Of a DNA stretch of 64,000 nt, positions 26,701 through 34,863 are shown one piece after another. Source of the stretch: Sphingobacteriales bacterium (GTDB taxonomy: Bacteria > Bacteroidota > Bacteroidia > Chitinophagales > Chitinophagaceae). The position numbers and the translations under genes were made by a program. The notes under the pieces were generated by a model that was not told the origin of the DNA, ran no database searches, and saw nothing but the letters and a program-made list of their open reading frames with translations. Every line of letters begins with the position of its first letter. The first letter of the stretch is position 1. Location of the stretch: positions 62,001-126,000 of the forward strand of contig RXJG01000004.1 in NCBI GenBank assembly GCA_003963365.1. Direction: 5' to 3'.

Positions 26701-26735
26701 TACGTTAGGGTATCGGCAATAAAAGAACTAACGTA
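26701..26735. repeat. Inverted repeat at the 3' end of paaE
   Basis: TACGTTAG (26701-26708) and CTAACGTA (26728-26735) are perfect 8-bp arms around the paaE stop codon, with a 19-nt loop. No T tract follows, so it is not a clear terminator. A CTAACG also occurs upstream of paaA (near 26009), so a regulator site is possible. Confidence 0.45.
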
Positions 26736-27810
26736 CATCAAAATCAATAACTACTTTCTCAGTTTTCGGATGTGATTGGCAAGTTAAGATAAATCCTTCA
26801 TTTATTTCATCTTCTTCTAATCCCCAGTGAACATCCATATTTACCTCTCCCTCCAGCAATTTAGCTTTGCAGGTACAACACATACCACCTTTACAGGCAT
26901 AGGGTAAATCGGCCCCTTGTTCCAGGGCAGCATCTAAAATGGCAGTGTCACTGCCCAACGGTTGTTTAAAGTTAATACTTCTTCCGTCAAGTGTAATGAT
27001 AATATTACAATTAACCGATGGGTCTGCCGTTGCCTTTGATTGTTTGCCGGTTACTTGTAGTTTTTGGGTTTGTGTGGTAAACAGCTCAAAATGGATTTTC
27101 TTTTTATCAATGCCGCCGGTTTCTAAAAAATTTTTAATAGTGAAAATCATTTCTTCCGGCCCGCAAATAAAGAATTCATCCACGGTACTGTAATTAATCA
27201 GTTTTAACAGGTCCTGTAATTTACTTTCGGTAATTCTTCCAAAATTTATTGCAGCGTCTGCTTTTTCCCGGCTGAGGATATGTACCAGGTTAAAGCGCTG
27301 CATATATTTATTTTTCAATGCTTCCAGCTCTTCAAAAAAAATTATTGAGGAACGGCTGCGGTTACCATATACCAATGTAAATGTGCTTTTGGGCTCTGCC
27401 TGTAATGTGGCTTTTATAAGCGATAAAACAGGGGTAATGCCACTGCCTGCGGCAAAAGCTACGTAATGTTTTTTATTGTGAGGATTAAGTGGCGTGTAGA
27501 ACTTTCCCGAAGGCTGCATTACATCAAGCTGGTCGCCTGGTTTCAGTTGTTCATTGGCAAAGGTTGAAAATAAACCACCTTCAACCTTTTTAATAGCTAC
27601 CCTTAATTCCTTATCATACGGACTGCTGCAGATAGAGTAAGAGCGTCTTACCTCATCGTTGTTGATAGTTGTTTTTAAAGTTAAACTTTGTCCCTGTACA
27701 AACTGGAATGCCTGGTTTAATTCAGCCGGAACATCAAATAATAAAGAAACGCAATCGTTCGTTTCCCGGCGGATATTTTTTATCCTGAGTGAATAAAAAT
27801 GAATAGACAT
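26728..27810 (-). CDS. paaE: Phenylacetyl-CoA epoxidase reductase PaaE
   Basis: A 360-residue NAD(P)H-dependent reductase that feeds electrons to the PaaAC diiron centre. A ferredoxin reductase-type FAD domain (RRSYSICSSPYD near residue 55) is followed by an NAD domain (FAAGSGITPVLSLIK) and a C-terminal plant-type 2Fe-2S domain with four Cys in YACKGGMCCTCKAKL and ILTCQSHP. It starts 3 nt after the tetR stop. Confidence 0.93.
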   Translation of the reverse strand: MSIHFYSLRIKNIRRETNDCVSLLFDVPAELNQAFQFVQGQSLTLKTTINNDEVRRSYSICSSPYDKELRVAIKKVEGGLFSTFANEQLKPGDQLDVMQPSGKFYTPLNPHNKKHYVAFAAGSGITPVLSLIKATLQAEPKSTFTLVYGNRSRSSIIFFEELEALKNKYMQRFNLVHILSREKADAAINFGRITESKLQDLLKLINYSTVDEFFICGPEEMIFTIKNFLETGGIDKKKIHFELFTTQTQKLQVTGKQSKATADPSVNCNIIITLDGRSINFKQPLGSDTAILDAALEQGADLPYACKGGMCCTCKAKLLEGEVNMDVHWGLEEDEINEGFILTCQSHPKTEKVVIDFDVR

Positions 27811-27813
27811 AAA

Positions 27814-28404
27814 TTATTTCTTCAAACCTTCCACCATTATCACCACCATATTTTTTTCCAATTCATCAGCATCAATCTTTTGTATACTGCGGTGCCAGCT
27901 TTCAATACCACTTACGGCATGTAACATTATTAATACAGCGGTTGGAGCATCAATATCTTTTAACTCTTTATTGCGTACCCCTTCATCAATAATTGCTGCT
28001 AAACGTTTGCGATAACTTTTTCGCAGCGACTGGAAGTTGGTCAAATATGGCTCTTCTAAATGCTTCCATTCCCGATCGCTCACATATACTTCTTCGTAGT
28101 GATGAATCATTTCATGAATATGGAAACGGAGTATCGTTTCTATTTTATCTATCACACTGTCTTTACTGCCTTCCACTTTTTCCAGCTGGGTAATAAAGCG
28201 GTTGGCTACAGTAAAACAGATGTCCTGCAGAATTTCACTCTTTGACTTAATATGGTTATATAAACTGGCTGCTTCCACACCCACTTTTTCAGCAAGGTCA
28301 CGCATGGAAGAAGCGGCATAACCTTTTTCACGAAATAGCAGGGCAGCAGTGGAAACAATAGTATCTTTTTTAGTGAGGTTTTGTCCTGATTTAATCTTTG
28401 CCAT
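27814..28404 (-). CDS. TetR family regulator of the paa region
   Basis: A 196-residue regulator. The N-terminal helix-turn-helix (about 15-60) has TAALLFREKGYAASSMRDLAEKVGVEA; the rest is an all-helical ligand domain. It is the first gene of tetR-paaE and, by analogy with PaaR of other phyla, probably represses paa genes until phenylacetyl-CoA is present. A TATATTTG -7-like element lies only 4 nt before its start codon, which would give a nearly leaderless mRNA. Confidence 0.85.
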   Translation of the reverse strand: MAKIKSGQNLTKKDTIVSTAALLFREKGYAASSMRDLAEKVGVEAASLYNHIKSKSEILQDICFTVANRFITQLEKVEGSKDSVIDKIETILRFHIHEMIHHYEEVYVSDREWKHLEEPYLTNFQSLRKSYRKRLAAIIDEGVRNKELKDIDAPTAVLIMLHAVSGIESWHRSIQKIDADELEKNMVVIMVEGLKK

Positions 28405-28470
28405 ACAGCAAATATATAATTAAACCTTTTTAATAAAACTAATTTAAGTGAGGCAGGGCCTGAATTCCCT

Positions 28471-28478
28471 TACCTTTG
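28471..28478 (+). promoter_or_regulatory. Promoter -7 element of the pfkB-family gene
   Basis: TACCTTTG, a full match to TAnnTTTG, 24 nt before the start codon. The -33 element is poor (TAAGTG, 20 nt upstream). Confidence 0.6.
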
Positions 28479-28502
28479 CGCCGTTTAAAATAATACAACG
28501 CT

Positions 28503-29426
28503 ATGTCGCTTATTTCGGTTGGTACAATGGCTTTTGATGCTATTGAAACTCCTTTTGGTAAAACGGACAGCATTGTGGGCGGTTCAGCTACTTATGTTGC
28601 GTATGCCGCCAGCAATTTTGTAAACCCGGTACAACAAATCTCTATTGTTGGATACGATTTTCCAGCAGAAGAAATGAATGAATTAAAAACCAGGGGTGTA
28701 ACGCTGGATGGCGTGGAAATAGTGCCAGATAAAAAATCATTCTTCTGGAGTGGCCGTTACCATATGGATATGAATGGCCGGGATACACTGGTGACTGATT
28801 TAAATGTATTAGCCGATTTCAATCCCCGGGTACCAGATAGTTACCAGGGTGCTGAATTCCTGATGCTGGGTAATCTATCCCCCAACATACAGATAAGTGT
28901 AATTGAGCAAATGAAGAAAAGACCAAAGCTCATTGTAATGGATACCATGAACTTTTGGATGGATATTGCCATGCCCGACCTGGAAAAAGTACTGAAGATG
29001 GTGGATGTGTTGCTGGTGAATGATAGTGAAGCGAGACAGCTAAGTGCCCAATATTCTCTGGTAAAAGCGGCAAAGGAAATTTTAAAGATGGGTCCTAAAT
29101 ACCTGATTGTGAAAAAAGGGGAACATGGTGCCCTGCTCTTTCATGCGAACGAAGTGTTTTATGCACCGGCTTTACCATTGGAAGATGTATTTGACCCAAC
29201 TGGTGCCGGAGATACATTTGCCGGAGGTTTTATGGGCCATATTGCCAAAACAAAAGACATCAGTTTCAATAATATGAAAACTGCCATTATTGTGGGCTCA
29301 GCTATGGCCAGTTTTTGTGTAGAGAAATTTGGTCCTACCCGGTTGAAAGAAATTACCAAAGCAGATATTGATGAAAGAATACAACAGTTTGTGCAATTGG
29401 TGAGTTTTGAAATTAACTTTGAATAA
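28503..29426 (+). CDS. PfkB family carbohydrate/nucleoside kinase
   Basis: A 307-residue ribokinase-fold kinase. GGSATYVAYAASNF near residues 27-40 forms the substrate side, and DPTGAGDTFAGGFMGH is the anion-hole and catalytic-base signature (Asp about 237). PfkB enzymes phosphorylate sugars, nucleosides or similar alcohols; the substrate is not evident. Single gene with its own promoter and a bidirectional terminator. Confidence 0.88.
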   Translation: MSLISVGTMAFDAIETPFGKTDSIVGGSATYVAYAASNFVNPVQQISIVGYDFPAEEMNELKTRGVTLDGVEIVPDKKSFFWSGRYHMDMNGRDTLVTDLNVLADFNPRVPDSYQGAEFLMLGNLSPNIQISVIEQMKKRPKLIVMDTMNFWMDIAMPDLEKVLKMVDVLLVNDSEARQLSAQYSLVKAAKEILKMGPKYLIVKKGEHGALLFHANEVFYAPALPLEDVFDPTGAGDTFAGGFMGHIAKTKDISFNNMKTAIIVGSAMASFCVEKFGPTRLKEITKADIDERIQQFVQLVSFEINFE

Positions 29427-29445
29427 CTGATTTTGACTTATAATA

Positions 29446-29475
29446 AAAAATGGAAGCAATTTGCTTCCATTTTTA
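29446..29475. terminator. Bidirectional terminator
   Basis: AAAAATGGAAGCAA and TTGCTTCCATTTTT form a perfect 14-bp stem with a 2-nt centre. It lies between the convergent kinase gene and the gliding-type surface protein gene. Confidence 0.88.
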
Positions 29476-29496
29476 TTTATTTTGATCAGATTATTT

Positions 29497-32130
29497 TTAA
29501 AATCTTCTTGCCACAACAGTAGTATGCTTAAATTTCTTTGTCTTGCCCTGCAGATTGAAAATCTCTGTGTAAACAATGTATGCACCAACCGGTACTTTTT
29601 GCAGTTTATCATTCAAGCCATCCCAGCGGAAGTAACCACCGGTAGTACACAACGCATTTTTCTGTAATACTCTTACCGGTCTTCCACTGGCATCAAAGAT
29701 GGTGATGTTGGCAACATAACCCCTCTCAGGGAATTGATAGTTGATGGTTAAGAAATCATCAAAGCCATCATTATCGGGAGAGAATACTTCCGGTGTTAAT
29801 TTAATTTCACCCTGCACCTGCTGATCAATACGGAACTGTGAGTTTTGATAACCAGGTGTGCCATATCCTGCACTGGTGGCTGCTGAATGCCAGTTTTCTT
29901 TGGTTTGTGTTTTACCGTTGTAATCAATTCGCTCTAATGAAACACCTTCCGTATTATCAATTAAAGCAAAATGCCATTTATTACTGTAAGCAAATTCGTC
30001 CACAATTTTCCCGTTGATATTATACAGCACAATATTGCTGGTATCGTCGTTATAACCAGGCATGGATGCTAACTCAATAAAGTTGTCGGGATTTTTAGCG
30101 AGGTAATTATTTTTTACCCATTCTTTATTTTGAGTAACTACAATGTAATCGCCGGGGAAGAACAATAATGTTTCTGTACTCAGTTGTTTTAAATTGTCAA
30201 TTTGTGCCGATGAATTTCTATTACCCAAATAGAGGTGTTTAAAATCAAGAATCTTATTGCTGCGGTTGTACAGTTCCACATAATCATAACCCCCGCTCTT
30301 AGGATTGAATAAAATTTCATTCACCACCGCATCAAAACTATCGGTTACTGAAGCCAACCCAAACCTTGTTTTATTTTTTGCCCCGATAGTATTGCCGGCA
30401 CAATCAGTTACACCATTCACCACAACGGTATAAACTTTATTAGCCTGTAATGAACTACTCAAAGAAAGTATCACCCTGTCGAATAGCGGACCAACAGGTA
30501 ATGCATTTGCCGGATTACCGATTCCATCGCTGACACTATAATTGGTTTTAATAGCAGCTTTAGTACTATCTAATGGTTCATCAAATAATAAAACCAACGT
30601 CGAAGCGTCACTTGCGTAAGCTCTTAATATTCCCGGAGCAGTTGCATCTGCATTGTTTCCATCAATTGAATTTTTTCTTCCGGGAGTACCACCGCTGGGA
30701 TCGTTGCTTTCTTTCCAGTTACTGCTGCCGGCACAAGGATTTTTAGTATCAATCATCTCCAGTGTCCATCCACCATCTTTTTTTATTGGGTTTTGATACC
30801 AGTTAACAGAATAAGCAACGGCATGAATCACTGTTCCGTTATTAGCAATCAATGAAAGCGTTTCGCCAGCATTATCCAGGGAAGGGAAACTGGTTACCGA
30901 TATTGTTTTACCAAAAGCTGATAATGCAGGTACGGCACTTCCGGTACAAACAATTACAAAACTATCGGGCTTTAAAATAAAGCTGGGCATCGCTCCGCTG
31001 ATGCCGCTTGCATCACCAACTTTCCATCCTTGTAAGTTGATTGGAAAAGCAGAAGTATTTTTTAATTCAATCCATTCTGAATTGGGTAGACCAACCTGCG
31101 GAGTTGGATCTGCAATTAATTCATCAATCACCACGTCATAACGTTGCGGAGTATAAAAACTGAATGTAGTGGTACCATTGCTGATGGCATTGCCGGCAAT
31201 ATCCTGTACACCATTTACAGTCAAAGTGCAATTAACGCCATTAGGAATAGCTGTACCAAAAGTTAAATGAACCAATGAAGTATTAGAAGCATCTCTTACA
31301 GCATTAACAGGAACACCTAATCCATTGCTCGCAGAATAATTGGCTAATGTTTGAGCAGTTGCAACATCTACTGTTTCATTAAATAACACATCAATTGTTG
31401 TAGATGCGGTTGCTGTTGCTGAAACAATAGATGGCGGTGTTACATCAGGTACATAGGAACTGATGATTATATCGTCAAAGAAATGTTTTTTGAAAAAAGA
31501 AGAAGTGCTTTGTTTTACTAATATACCAAAGAAAGAAGTGGTGGTATAGGTGGCATCTGTGGCAGATCCTTCACTACTGTAGCTGGTACCGGTTCCGCTT
31601 AAATCTCTGAATAAAGTAAAGTTATTGGAGGCATCACGAATCACTTTTATTTTCATCACATTATTGCTGGTATTTAAAATACCATCGGCACCATCAATAA
31701 TTTTTGTCAGCACACCCCCTGCATCTTTTCTGTACAAAGATATTTCGTCGGTGGTATTTCCTATTCTCACAAAATAACCGGTAGTGGCGGCTGCACTGAT
31801 ATCGCTTGCCGATGCAATCAGATAAACATCAATATAATTTGCGGAGGAGGGGTTAAAAGAAATTTGAGAATAGAACTCCCATTGAACGGATGTTGCCAAA
31901 GCGTTGGCAGTACTTATATAAAAAGCAGAGTTTGTTACAGTATCATTACTTTGTAATTGTTGTGAGGCATTAATAATCCAATCGCCGCCGGGAGAAATAT
32001 TTGAGGTGATCCATACTGGATTGGTGGTATAATCACCATCACCAAAATTTTCATTTAACTGTGCCTGGGCCATTAAGCCAATGCATAACAAAAAGCATAA
32101 GCTTGTTAGTCGGGTTAACTGTCGGGTCAT
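29497..32130 (-). CDS. Secreted multidomain protein with gliding-type C-terminal domain
   Basis: An 877-residue exported protein, started at the ATG at 32130 (the TTG two codons upstream is less likely). After the signal peptide (to AQAQ, about 24) comes a lectin-like beta domain to about 230. Next are an Ig-like domain (TPPSIVSATATAS), a lamin-tail domain (VIDELIADPTPQ with EWIELKN), a second Ig-like domain and a second lamin-tail domain (VNEILFNPKSGG with DYVELYN). The end is a gliding-motility-associated C-terminal domain (TPEVFSPDNDGFDD with FRWDGLND), a T9SS type B-like signal. Likely surface-attached; role unknown. Confidence 0.85.
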   Translation of the reverse strand: MTRQLTRLTSLCFLLCIGLMAQAQLNENFGDGDYTTNPVWITSNISPGGDWIINASQQLQSNDTVTNSAFYISTANALATSVQWEFYSQISFNPSSANYIDVYLIASASDISAAATTGYFVRIGNTTDEISLYRKDAGGVLTKIIDGADGILNTSNNVMKIKVIRDASNNFTLFRDLSGTGTSYSSEGSATDATYTTTSFFGILVKQSTSSFFKKHFFDDIIISSYVPDVTPPSIVSATATASTTIDVLFNETVDVATAQTLANYSASNGLGVPVNAVRDASNTSLVHLTFGTAIPNGVNCTLTVNGVQDIAGNAISNGTTTFSFYTPQRYDVVIDELIADPTPQVGLPNSEWIELKNTSAFPINLQGWKVGDASGISGAMPSFILKPDSFVIVCTGSAVPALSAFGKTISVTSFPSLDNAGETLSLIANNGTVIHAVAYSVNWYQNPIKKDGGWTLEMIDTKNPCAGSSNWKESNDPSGGTPGRKNSIDGNNADATAPGILRAYASDASTLVLLFDEPLDSTKAAIKTNYSVSDGIGNPANALPVGPLFDRVILSLSSSLQANKVYTVVVNGVTDCAGNTIGAKNKTRFGLASVTDSFDAVVNEILFNPKSGGYDYVELYNRSNKILDFKHLYLGNRNSSAQIDNLKQLSTETLLFFPGDYIVVTQNKEWVKNNYLAKNPDNFIELASMPGYNDDTSNIVLYNINGKIVDEFAYSNKWHFALIDNTEGVSLERIDYNGKTQTKENWHSAATSAGYGTPGYQNSQFRIDQQVQGEIKLTPEVFSPDNDGFDDFLTINYQFPERGYVANITIFDASGRPVRVLQKNALCTTGGYFRWDGLNDKLQKVPVGAYIVYTEIFNLQGKTKKFKHTTVVARRF

Positions 32131-32208
32131 AAACAACTAAAGATAATGAAATAACAGGCACTCGCTAACAGCGGTTAGCTATAAAATCATGAATTAATCG
32201 TTCTGTTA

Positions 32209-32240
32209 TTTGGAGCAATTATTTTTTGTGGTTATCTTCG
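32209..32240 (+). promoter_or_regulatory. Promoter of the asd leader
   Basis: TTTG (32209-32212), a 20-nt spacer, then TATCTTCG (32233-32240). This fits the phylum consensus TTTG-N19-21-TAnnTTTG with one mismatch. Transcription would start near 32246, almost at the first ATG of the leader peptide. Confidence 0.7.
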
Positions 32241-32248
32241 GCCCGCAA

Positions 32249-32293
32249 ATGAAAATGAATAAACATACAAAACGCACAAAAAAACATTCCTGA
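32249..32293 (+). CDS. Putative leader peptide of asd (Lys/Thr/Met-rich)
   Basis: A 14-codon ORF, MKMNKHTKRTKKHS, ending in TGA at 32291-32293. Five Lys, two Thr and two Met make up nine of 14 residues, all amino acids made from the product of Asd. The second ATG (32255) is an alternative start. The stop codon overlaps the first base of the antiterminator arm (32293). The position right after the promoter and before a terminator hairpin matches leader peptides of thr, his or trp attenuators. Lysine codons are common in AT-rich DNA, so composition alone is weak evidence; the arrangement is the stronger part. Confidence 0.6.
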   Translation: MKMNKHTKRTKKHS

Positions 32294-32369
32294 GGAAGGT
32301 TTGCAGCGTACTGTATGTAATCATATAAAAGCTTGACAGGCCTTCCTAAAACGGGAGGCCTTTTTATTT
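32293..32369 (+). promoter_or_regulatory. Transcription attenuator upstream of asd
   Basis: Terminator: AGGCCTTCC (32338-32346), 6-nt loop, GGGAGGCCT (32353-32361), then TTTTATTT; nine pairs with one G-U. Antiterminator: AGGAAGGTTTG (32293-32303) pairs over 11 positions (two G-U) with 32337-32347, the 5' arm of the terminator, so the two folds exclude each other. A ribosome resting at the leader stop codon would cover the first arm and favour termination; one stalled at Lys or Thr codons would leave it free. The upstream gene is divergent, so no other plus-strand transcript needs a terminator here. Confidence 0.65.
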
Positions 32370-32395
32370 AACCACGTAAAATAAAAAATGTAAAA

Positions 32396-33403
32396 ATGAA
32401 AGTTGCAGTAGTAGGTGCTACCGGTTTAGTGGGCACTAAAATGTTACAGGTATTAGCTGAAAGAAATTTCCCCGTTACAGCATTGTATCCGGTGGCTTCT
32501 GAGAGATCAGTAGGTAAGGAAGTAGAATTTAAGGGAAAGAAATATAAGGTAGTAAGTATGACCGATGCTATTGCACTTAAACCTAACGTAGCTATCTTTT
32601 CTGCCGGTGGCGGTACTTCATTAGAATGGGCTCCCAAATTTGCAGAAGCGGGTGTTACCGTAATTGATAATTCATCAGCCTGGCGAATGGACCCAACTAA
32701 AAAATTAGTGGTGCCCGAAGTAAATGCAGGTGTATTAACGGCAGCAGATAAAATAATTGCCAACCCTAACTGTTCTACCATTCAAATGGTGGTGGCACTG
32801 GAACCATTGCATAAAAAATATCAAATTAAAAGAATTGTAGTATCAACTTATCAAAGCGTAACGGGCACCGGCAAAAAAGCTGTTGACCAGTTGATGGGTG
32901 AACGCAGAAAAGCAATAGTGGGTGCCAATGATGAATATCCAATGGCATATAAATATCCTATTGATCTGAATGTTATTCCGCAGATTGATGTTTTTTTAGA
33001 TAATGGTTATACTAAAGAAGAAATGAAGATGGTGAAAGAAACCTGTAAAATTATGGGTGATGATTCTATTCGTGTAACAGCTACTACTGTACGCATACCT
33101 GTTGTGGGCGGACACAGCGAAAGTGTGAATGTAGAATTTGCTAATGATTTTGATCTGGAAGAAGTAAAATCATTATTAAGCAAAGCTCCGGGTGTAGTGG
33201 TAGTGGATGATCCATCAGCTCAACAATATCCCATGCCAATGGATGCACATGAAAAAGATGAAGTGTTTGTGGGAAGATTAAGAAGAGATGAAACACAGCC
33301 CAACACATTAAACATGTGGATTGTAAGTGATAACTTACGTAAAGGTGCAGCAACAAATGCAGTGCAAATTGCTGAATATTTAGCCAGTAAAGGAATGTTA
33401 TAA
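32396..33403 (+). CDS. asd: Aspartate-semialdehyde dehydrogenase
   Basis: A 335-residue enzyme that reduces aspartyl phosphate to aspartate semialdehyde with NADPH, the branch point to lysine, diaminopimelate, threonine and methionine. GATGLVG at 8-14 binds the nucleotide; the catalytic Cys126 is in NPNCSTIQM; the substrate-binding VPVVGGHSES-like element (RIPVVGGHSESVNVEF) carries the active-site His. Single gene between the attenuator and a bidirectional terminator. Confidence 0.95.
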   Translation: MKVAVVGATGLVGTKMLQVLAERNFPVTALYPVASERSVGKEVEFKGKKYKVVSMTDAIALKPNVAIFSAGGGTSLEWAPKFAEAGVTVIDNSSAWRMDPTKKLVVPEVNAGVLTAADKIIANPNCSTIQMVVALEPLHKKYQIKRIVVSTYQSVTGTGKKAVDQLMGERRKAIVGANDEYPMAYKYPIDLNVIPQIDVFLDNGYTKEEMKMVKETCKIMGDDSIRVTATTVRIPVVGGHSESVNVEFANDFDLEEVKSLLSKAPGVVVVDDPSAQQYPMPMDAHEKDEVFVGRLRRDETQPNTLNMWIVSDNLRKGAATNAVQIAEYLASKGML

Positions 33404-33420
33404 TATGATTTGTAAATAAA

Positions 33421-33460
33421 AAAAAGTCCGGGTGTTCAATTATACATCCGGACTTTTTTA
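33421..33460. terminator. Bidirectional terminator after asd
   Basis: AAAAAGTCCGG and CCGGACTTTTT arms with a GTG/CAT extension around a loop of about 13 nt. It also serves the convergent DUF2461 gene. Confidence 0.85.
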
Positions 33461-33480
33461 ATTGAATAAAGTTGAGATGT

Positions 33481-34146
33481 TCATTCAGCTACTGCATGAT
33501 TCAGAAAATCAACAAACGGCTTCATGGTTTCGTATGTTTTTAATACTTCTTTTACCAATGATTTTGATTGCAGTTCAGCATCACTAAATGGACGACGAAC
33601 TACAAAACTCTTCATCTTTAAAAATTCAATGGCTGGATTACTGTCATCATAACCTTTGGGAGGACGGGATAATATTTCAATACCATCTACTCCTTTTGTA
33701 AAATATTTTTTGAAGGATTTATGATGGATGATTTTTTTCCATTCGTCAAAATTGTAATCAATCTCCTGTCTTATTTTATTTAATGCAGGTGGTTGCGGCA
33801 TATAATAACCACCGGCCACAAAAGCTTGTCCCGGTTCGCAATGAAAATAAAAGCCGGCGTTGTCCACTTTCTTTCCGCCCCGGTTCATCCAGGCACCCAT
33901 ATTTGTTTTGTACGGAGATTTATCTTTTGAAAAACGAACATCCCGGTAAATGCGGAACAAACAACTTTTTGCTTCCAGTTGCGCTATTTCTTTATCAATT
34001 TTATCAAACCCTTTTAATATTTGCCCAACAACTTCTTCTATGTTTTCTTTTGCTGCTATATAATTATTTTTGTTTTTATCAAACCAGGGCCTGTTATTGT
34101 TCTTTTTTAAATCCTTCAAAAATTTTATTGTACCTGCCAGTATCAT
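33481..34146 (-). CDS. DUF2461 (TIGR02453) family protein
   Basis: A 221-residue protein, started at MILAGTIKFLKDLKKNNNR (34146). The frame is open 13 codons further but the family begins here. Signature elements are NNNRPWFDKNKNNY near 16-29, RIYRDVRFSKDKSPYKTN and GFYFHCEPGQAFVAGGYYMP. The family is widespread in Bacteroidota and some eukaryotes, with no established function. Single gene. Confidence 0.85.
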   Translation of the reverse strand: MILAGTIKFLKDLKKNNNRPWFDKNKNNYIAAKENIEEVVGQILKGFDKIDKEIAQLEAKSCLFRIYRDVRFSKDKSPYKTNMGAWMNRGGKKVDNAGFYFHCEPGQAFVAGGYYMPQPPALNKIRQEIDYNFDEWKKIIHHKSFKKYFTKGVDGIEILSRPPKGYDDSNPAIEFLKMKSFVVRRPFSDAELQSKSLVKEVLKTYETMKPFVDFLNHAVAE

Positions 34147-34223
34147 GATTAATTTATTTAAGAATGAAATTAATGAGAAAAGCAAAACGGATGATATGAG
34201 CCATCAAAATCGGTAAACCTAAG

Positions 34224-34799
34224 TCAAATATTTACCAGGCTCCAGTTTTCGCCGCTGCGGATGCGGTATAAGGTCATTTCACTTACTTTATATTTATGCG
34301 CCAATTGTTTGTAAGTGATTTTTCTTTGGGGGTCACTGATTATTTTCTTGATGGTTTTAACCTGGGTGGGAGTAAGTTTTAATCCTTTAGAGGTGGAAGC
34401 TTTAATACGCTGCTGTACCTTATACGCAATTTTTTCCGGACTGCTTTGCTGGTGAGCTGCCATTTCTTCCAGCGTAGCCCATTGTAAATTCTTTGTGCTA
34501 TTATCTAACTTTTTATGATTAAGATGAATAACATATTTATGCCTGGGCGATTTTTTTTTGCAAAATAATTTAGCTACTTCCCGGTGAATATAGATGGTTC
34601 CTTTATTATTGGGCCGGTGTAAATTAAGGGTGCGATAGCCGGTGGTGAGTGAACCATTTAGTATTTTACCATCTATGGATACCTCTTTATCATAACTGGC
34701 GGCACGGCCGTGATTGGATACTGCATATTTTTTTCTTAGTTGCCTCCACCCCGGAAACTGTAATAACTTCCATATTTCGCCGGGTTTTTTTTTGATCAT
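34224..34799 (-). CDS. NUMOD4/HNH-type endonuclease-like protein (copy 2)
   Basis: A 191-residue paralogue of the protein at 26105. It has the same order: NUMOD4 (EIWKLLQFPGWRQLRKKYAV with SNHGR), HNH_3 core (HREVAKLF, VIHLNHKKLDN, KNLQWAT, AHQQSSP) and a C-terminal helix-turn-helix ending in MTLYRIRSGENW. The shared HLN in place of HID and the shared AHQQxSP after the core define this pair. It is free-standing between DUF2461 and ligA. Nuclease or DNA-binding regulator; not resolved. Confidence 0.82.
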   Translation of the reverse strand: MIKKKPGEIWKLLQFPGWRQLRKKYAVSNHGRAASYDKEVSIDGKILNGSLTTGYRTLNLHRPNNKGTIYIHREVAKLFCKKKSPRHKYVIHLNHKKLDNSTKNLQWATLEEMAAHQQSSPEKIAYKVQQRIKASTSKGLKLTPTQVKTIKKIISDPQRKITYKQLAHKYKVSEMTLYRIRSGENWSLVNI

Positions 34800-34819
34800 G
34801 GGAATGATAATTTGCAGCG

Positions 34820-34835
34820 ATTATAAAGTTATAAT
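34820..34835. promoter_or_regulatory. Palindrome upstream of HNH copy 2
   Basis: ATTATAA-AG-TTATAAT, a perfect dyad 20 nt before the start codon. Possible operator; AT-rich dyads also arise by chance. Confidence 0.3.
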
Positions 34836-34863
34836 AAATAATTTTTAATTACAATAATAAAGC

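Noticed and set aside
34147..34190. Possible 7-nt array upstream of the DUF2461 gene
   Set aside because: A few 7-mers look related, but the period is not maintained over more than three units.
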